From Flaccisagitta enflata (lineage: Eukaryota; Chaetognatha; Sagittoidea; Aphragmophora), in contig OZ231128.1 in assembly GCA_965153355.1 (NCBI GenBank), positions 17,670,001 through 17,734,000 on the forward strand: 64,000 bases of DNA. The letters run 5' to 3'. A program made the translations under genes and the position numbers. The notes below the pieces were generated by a model. That model did no database searches and was not told the DNA's origin. It saw only the letters and a program-made list of their open reading frames with translations. Below are positions 1 to 64,000 of the stretch, one piece after another (position 1 is the stretch's first letter; every line of letters starts with the position of its first letter).

Positions 1-3000
1 CACTTGTTTGTCTAGAGATAAAAGATTTGACTGAACTGACGCCAGAGGCTGAAAAAAGTTAAAGTGCTACTAATTTGATTCCCCAACACTTCTTCCTCCA
101 AAGAATTTCTGGATCATGAAGACAAAGGACAATCTATGACTATGAAGGGACTGACATGAAATCGCACAAAATGTTAGGTGACAAGGTCTGGCAGAAGATC
201 CTTCAAAAGCTTATCAAATCATTACAGTGGTCCATAGAAGCAGGATTTACCACAGCACGAATTTAGATGAAGTATTTTAAGCATAATATGAATTGATTTA
301 TCATTATTTCATGATTAAATGAATTTTTGGTCCAAGTGAACGTAGACTTATGTCCTAGGTAGTAATTATCTATGTGTGCGTGTGAGCATGGGGGGAGCGG
401 GGTATGGATGGGGGTTGTATGTCCCTGCCCACCCGTTCGCATCGATACTGTGACCCTACATAACTTTCTCTCTACCATCTTATCTCTCGATTTTGTCTGT
501 TGTCCTAACTCAATGAGGCCTATGTACTTTTATGAATCATGATATTACTATTCTCCTCTAATACTACTCGTTATCATTATATTGTCAGCAATTACCGCTG
601 AATGTTTGTACGTCTTTCATATACTCGGTATTTGAATCTTGCGATTATATAAAACCATAATCATTGATATCATTTTACGCTTATCAATATACAGTGCTCA
701 TACTTTTCACGTGTTGAACAGGTCACACGAGTCTAATTTAAAAATCGTCTGTTACAGAGAAAGATTTTTAAGCAAAAAGTGACAAAATTTAGAGTCCCAA
801 AATGCGGAACATGTTTCATACTTGCATTGGTTGTATTTGTCTGCAATTCAAAAATACAAGCTAAGGCATTAGGCTTAACATGGGTCGGTTTTTTTAATGA
901 TTTTTTTACAAGGTCATATTGAATAGAGTTACACCTTGAGTATATGAAAAACTGTCAATTATCATCATAATCGCTAAGGTCAAATCTGGGAATAAAAATG
1001 TGTTTTATGCTTTGACGGGACATCATAATCATGATTTTTCTACCTATCCTATCTTGTTTGATCATTAGCCCTCATATGCAAAAGGCTGTTCTTGATGATA
1101 AGAAGATCATATACTATGAGCGCAAACTAAAAAAACCCCTTGCCTTTAGAAGTCACCCTAAGTTTTGCGGGGCTCTTATAAAGGATACCTTGGCAAAATT
1201 CTTTATGATGTGCTTGTCCTTTTGCGCAGATGTTGTTGCTTTTGTGAAGCTCGTAAACAATATTCTTGATTATGATCTTCATTTTTTTTTTAAGGAAGAA
1301 TAAAAATCAGAGTTTTTTCTGTGCTATTTCTCCTTCTCAGTAAAGTGTTTCAGAAACAAACTCTAGTATCTAACATGGAACAACTTCTCCAAATTCATCT
1401 TGTAATAGGTCCCGGAATGGATAGTTCATAACTTGAAATTATCATTACACGGATGAACACTTCGGTTATGTTTTCGCTGGATGGATATTACAGAATACAG
1501 AAAAAAGCTACACATTAGATGTCAACCCCTGAAAACTGTAGCACCCCCACCTTTAATATCAGAGTTGGCATCTGAACATACGTCACACCTTGATAAAACC
1601 GTGACCGAACGACCGACAAATCGGCACGCTACCGAAATGATAGTAACCTATCTATTTTGACGGATCAAAAAGCTAGACAGAAAAAGTTTTCATAGGAGTT
1701 CGTGCAATTCTTACACAAAATCTATATGTTCAAATAGAAAGCATCGTATATGCGACGGCATTTCCACAAGGTCGGTCTATTTGAAGCATGTAGGTGACGG
1801 CTTCCGTGATCATCGACGCAGAACGAGGCAACCATCATTTTTCCCATTGCTGTAGCACCCCAAACGGAACGGCCAAAGATCTTTTGGGTTCTTTCTTTCT
1901 CGGTTATTCTTTCAGAACAAGAGGCTGTCGAACGTCTGCTGACTATGCTGAGAGACTAATCGATCTGCCGCAATCTTCCTTCTCGCTTCCTGCTGCACGA
2001 TAAGTAAGTCTTCTCCGTTATGCCGCGCTTTTTGCAGCATCCTTCCCCCATCCCGCTTCACGTTCTGCCGCATTGTTCTCCATACCCGCTTCGCGTTCTG
2101 CCTCAGCCTCTCCCCATCCTGCCTCACGTTCCACCGCTGTGTTCTCCAAATCCAATTGGTGATTTGCCGCAGTTTTTTCCACCCCTGCTTCGCGTTCTGC
2201 CTCGGTCTTTCCCCATCCCGCTTCACGTTCTACAGCTGTCTTCCCCAAATCCGCTTCGCGTTCTGCCTCAGTCTTTCCCCATCCCGCTTCACGTTCTGTC
2301 TCAGTCTTTACCAAATCTGCTTGGCGTCTTGCCGCCATTTTCCCCCATCCCGCTTGACGTCTTGCTTTAACCCTTTGTAATGATGCTTTGGGAGCCCTTT
2401 CGACGCGCGTGTAGCCATTGGAGACCTGAATGTGGCGTCAGTAAGTCCTAGTAGATTGACAGCAATTCTCGTCTAGATTTGAAATACGGGGGACAATCAT
2501 AAGAGGACATAAAAATGTCATGATCATTTGTTCTTCTATAATCATTCAGGTCTCGATGGAATCTACTGTACCTGAACTGCAACCGACTTATTTGGGTGCT
2601 TCACATAGCAAAAGTTGGGAGTATCCCTTCACCCTACTTAAGTAATGTGGAGGAGCGAAAATCATGAAGATGGCCATTTTCCTTTTTTCAAAATTCCTTC
2701 ATCTTCCGTTTTTGTTTTGGCCCTAAAGTTTCCACTGATTTACCAGAATTAAGCAAAATCCTGTGTAGTTTTGTTACAAAAAGGATAATTATTTGTTTTC
2801 AAAAATCATGATGTATGTAAAAATAAACTAAAATATCAGAACATAAGTTATGAAAGAGCAAATGAAAAGGCAGAATTGCAATTCTAAGAAAAGTAGAAAA
2901 TTATAAAAACTGATTCAAACAATGTCAGCATATTGTTTTATCCCACTGCATTATGCAAATTAGGTCCTCAAAAGCAATTTTCTAAAAATCGGAAGATGAA

Positions 3001-4556
3001 CGATTTTTGATAAAACAAAAATGGTAAGGGTTTTAAAATTAGTCACTCCACATTAGGTAAAGAGGGCGAAAAGAAATAACCAACTTTTGCTATGCAAAGC
3101 ACCCAACCGACTTATAGAGCTCCATTTACGACAAACTATCCCTCTATATCACTAACCGTTATGATTCCAAAGATGCAAATCCACAACAGGACCGTTGACC
3201 GGAAATCCATCACGGAAAACTATTCTTGAAAAAAAATAAAAGAAAAAAAAATGAAAAAAATTTAGCAAAAAAAAAAGCGATGATGCTGTCGGTACGCGTC
3301 CTTTCTACCGCTTGTAAACCGCGTTGCCAAGTCCGTCTGTTTACATTTCATCCACCCTCGTTTTTGTAGCAGCTTAACAGACTTCATATCTTGACTTCAT
3401 TTACAGTGCAGTTTTAGTGCACGTCAATTACGCCAAGAATATTAGCTTCTTCTACAGACTGAAATGAATACTATGTTATTAGTCTAGTCACTACAACCAG
3501 CTATCTTTTGAAAGCTACTTATTGTCATGAACAATGTAAGTACTGTGATACCTAATTACCTATCATTTAGCTGGACACTTATAGTGTTAACTTTCTTACT
3601 TAGCTATCTAGCTGTATTGAAGCCATGGTCAAAGGAACAACAAGTGATATCTGATCGACGTGTTAATAAAAATTACATAACTTAAAAATGGTAGGAATTG
3701 GTAAAACAAGGTCCGCTAGGTGGTTACACGGTTAATGAAACAAAAAAATAGATTCGAAGAGTTTTTGCTCGATCGTACATAGAACCAAACGAGAGAGAGT
3801 AGTTGTGTACTTCGAATTGTTATTACAACGGCTAGGCGTAACTAAGTAAAGAGAAAAAAAAAACCTGTTAGCATCACGGAGCTCGAATATACCGTATACA
3901 CATCGAGATACTTTATCAGCAAATAAGGGGGAAAGCTAAAAAACAAGATAAGGTCGCGTCGAATCACTCTCGATACACAAATTTTGTTTCGAAAGCTGCA
4001 CCTCCTCATCAGTAAATCGCCGGGAAAAAATGAATTCATACTCTCAGAACCGTGGCACGGCTGATGAAAATACAAAACTACAACACTACGCTTCGTCTCA
4101 TCGGCGCATCAAATACATTTACTTCGTAAACTACAATCAATTATAACGCCAATATGAAACCCCTCTCCTACGAGACTTCGTGCGGCCTCTTTAAATCAAC
4201 CGTTCACATAAGAAAATTATTATCCCGGCGTAAAACCGCAAAAATCAACAAAAAACGCGCAAATTCCACGTAAAGATTATTATCAAAATATTATTGTCCG
4301 CCACGGGAAAAGAAGGATAAGAGGAAGGAAAGAAAAAGAGAAACGTAGGAGCGACCCGCGCGCGCGGTCCGCTCGCTTTGACTAAAAATTTCGCTTTATT
4401 TTTGTAATGATATGAAACAAAAGAATAATCGTGATTGAAGGGAGTGTAACTTTGCCGTGCGATGAAAATATAAATGCACGAATGTATCTTATATAAATTT
4501 GTCAGAGCCGAGAAAAAAAGGAGTGAGATGGATTTCGTCCCGTTCGTGGAAGAGAG
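1..4556. other. 3' UTR/downstream intergenic DNA, no gene seen
   Basis: AT-rich DNA downstream of EIF4G2. ORFs are short and have no recognisable motif (for example 1031-1303 plus, 90 codons). The stretch at about 360-460 resembles part of the dispersed family at 47459-47672 (CCTGCCCACCCG motif). 2030-2365 is a 33-bp minisatellite. From 2400 to 4550 I see nothing beyond AT-rich unique-looking sequence and poly-A runs near 3225-3275. Confidence 0.6.
2030..2365. repeat. 33-bp minisatellite with open frames on both strands
   Basis: About ten degenerate copies of a 33-bp unit (CGCTTCACGTTCTGCCTCAG is part of it). The period is a multiple of three, so frames stay open on both strands. On the minus strand one frame reads 11-residue units of the type EREAGWGKTEA, for about 106 codons. 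This could be part of a coding exon of a repeat protein, but no splice or start context supports that. Confidence 0.75.
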
Positions 4557-4562
4557 TTTATT
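4557..4562 (-). promoter_or_regulatory. candidate poly(A) signal for EIF4G2
   Basis: TTTATT on the plus strand reads AATAAA on the minus strand, about 125 nt past the stop codon. A second AATAAA occurs at 4395-4400. Either could serve, and a longer 3' UTR is also possible. Transcript data would decide. Confidence 0.3.
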
Positions 4563-4685
4563 TTTTCCCCATTTCACACTTTGACTCGAAGAACACGATA
4601 AGTAGAGTAAGCTATAATAACAAATTGTGACTTGTGTGCGAGAATTGAGAAATTGTCAAATGCGTGAATGTTTTTTTTTTTCTTC

Positions 4686-63782
<59,097 letters not shown>

Positions 63783-64000
63783 CTGACGAAATTTGTAAAA
63801 AATTTTGATGGATAGAGATAAAGATATTTCCATATAGATAGATACAGATAGAAGGAAATGTTGATACAGGACAAAGGAAAGTTCCACGCAAGGAAACCAT
63901 TTCTATTTCCGCACAAGCAGCGTTACAAAGACCATATCTTTTCTGGTCCGTCCCATGAAAGAAATTGCAACGAAATTAGCCAGACTGCGACGAGCAGATG
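63783..64000 (-). other. start of the intron upstream of exon a
   Basis: Intron sequence with an ATAGATAGATAC-type stretch. No upstream EIF4G2 exon is visible before the window ends. Confidence 0.7.

Overview
The window is animal (metazoan) nuclear DNA, probably from a marine or other invertebrate. It has a spliced gene with GT-AG introns of up to 20 kb, a CR1-type non-LTR retrotransposon fragment, an LTR element, many MITE-like elements, and very large amounts of minisatellite and microsatellite DNA. The species cannot be named from what is visible. No prokaryotic gene, CRISPR array, tRNA or rRNA was found.

One host gene fills almost the whole window, on the minus strand. It is an orthologue of EIF4G2 (DAP5/NAT1/p97), the eIF4G-like translation factor. 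I could place 19 consecutive coding exons, from 63782 down to the stop codon at 4686. All splice phases agree. The order of the encoded protein is: second half of MIF4G, an RG/RGG-rich and acidic linker (longer than in vertebrate DAP5 as I remember it), an Ala/Ser/Val-rich divergent MA3 domain, and the W2 domain ending in the acidic C-terminus typical of DAP5. About 1,203 residues are visible. The N-terminal exons lie beyond position 64000.

Layout: 1-4685 is the 3' UTR and downstream DNA, with a 33-bp minisatellite. 4686-10918 holds the W2 and MA3 exons, with a hAT-type MITE 5 nt from a splice donor and a CR1-like reverse transcriptase fragment in the introns. 10919-20160 is a 9.2-kb intron of inverted repeats and hairpin-ended repeat elements. 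20161-27449 holds nine exons, mostly the RG-rich linker. 27450-47725 is a 20-kb intron made mostly of tandem arrays: a palindromic TTCTCCCAAAT array, then 14-15-bp, 24-bp and 20-bp minisatellites that mostly share a TTGTCC core. An Illumina adapter string is embedded at 40519. 47726-49950 holds four exons. 49951-63560 is a 13.6-kb intron with a 1.3-kb polypyrimidine tract and a 9.6-kb LTR element that has a gag-like ORF but no visible pol. 63561-63782 is the most 5' exon seen.

The most unusual feature is a set of short, non-coding repeat families. Their copies end in a GC-rich hairpin (GTCGCGGAC, GTCGGGGAC or CGCGACT type) followed by AAAAA. Some carry their own internal satellite of about 160-170 bp. 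They occur more than 20 times in the window, in both orientations.
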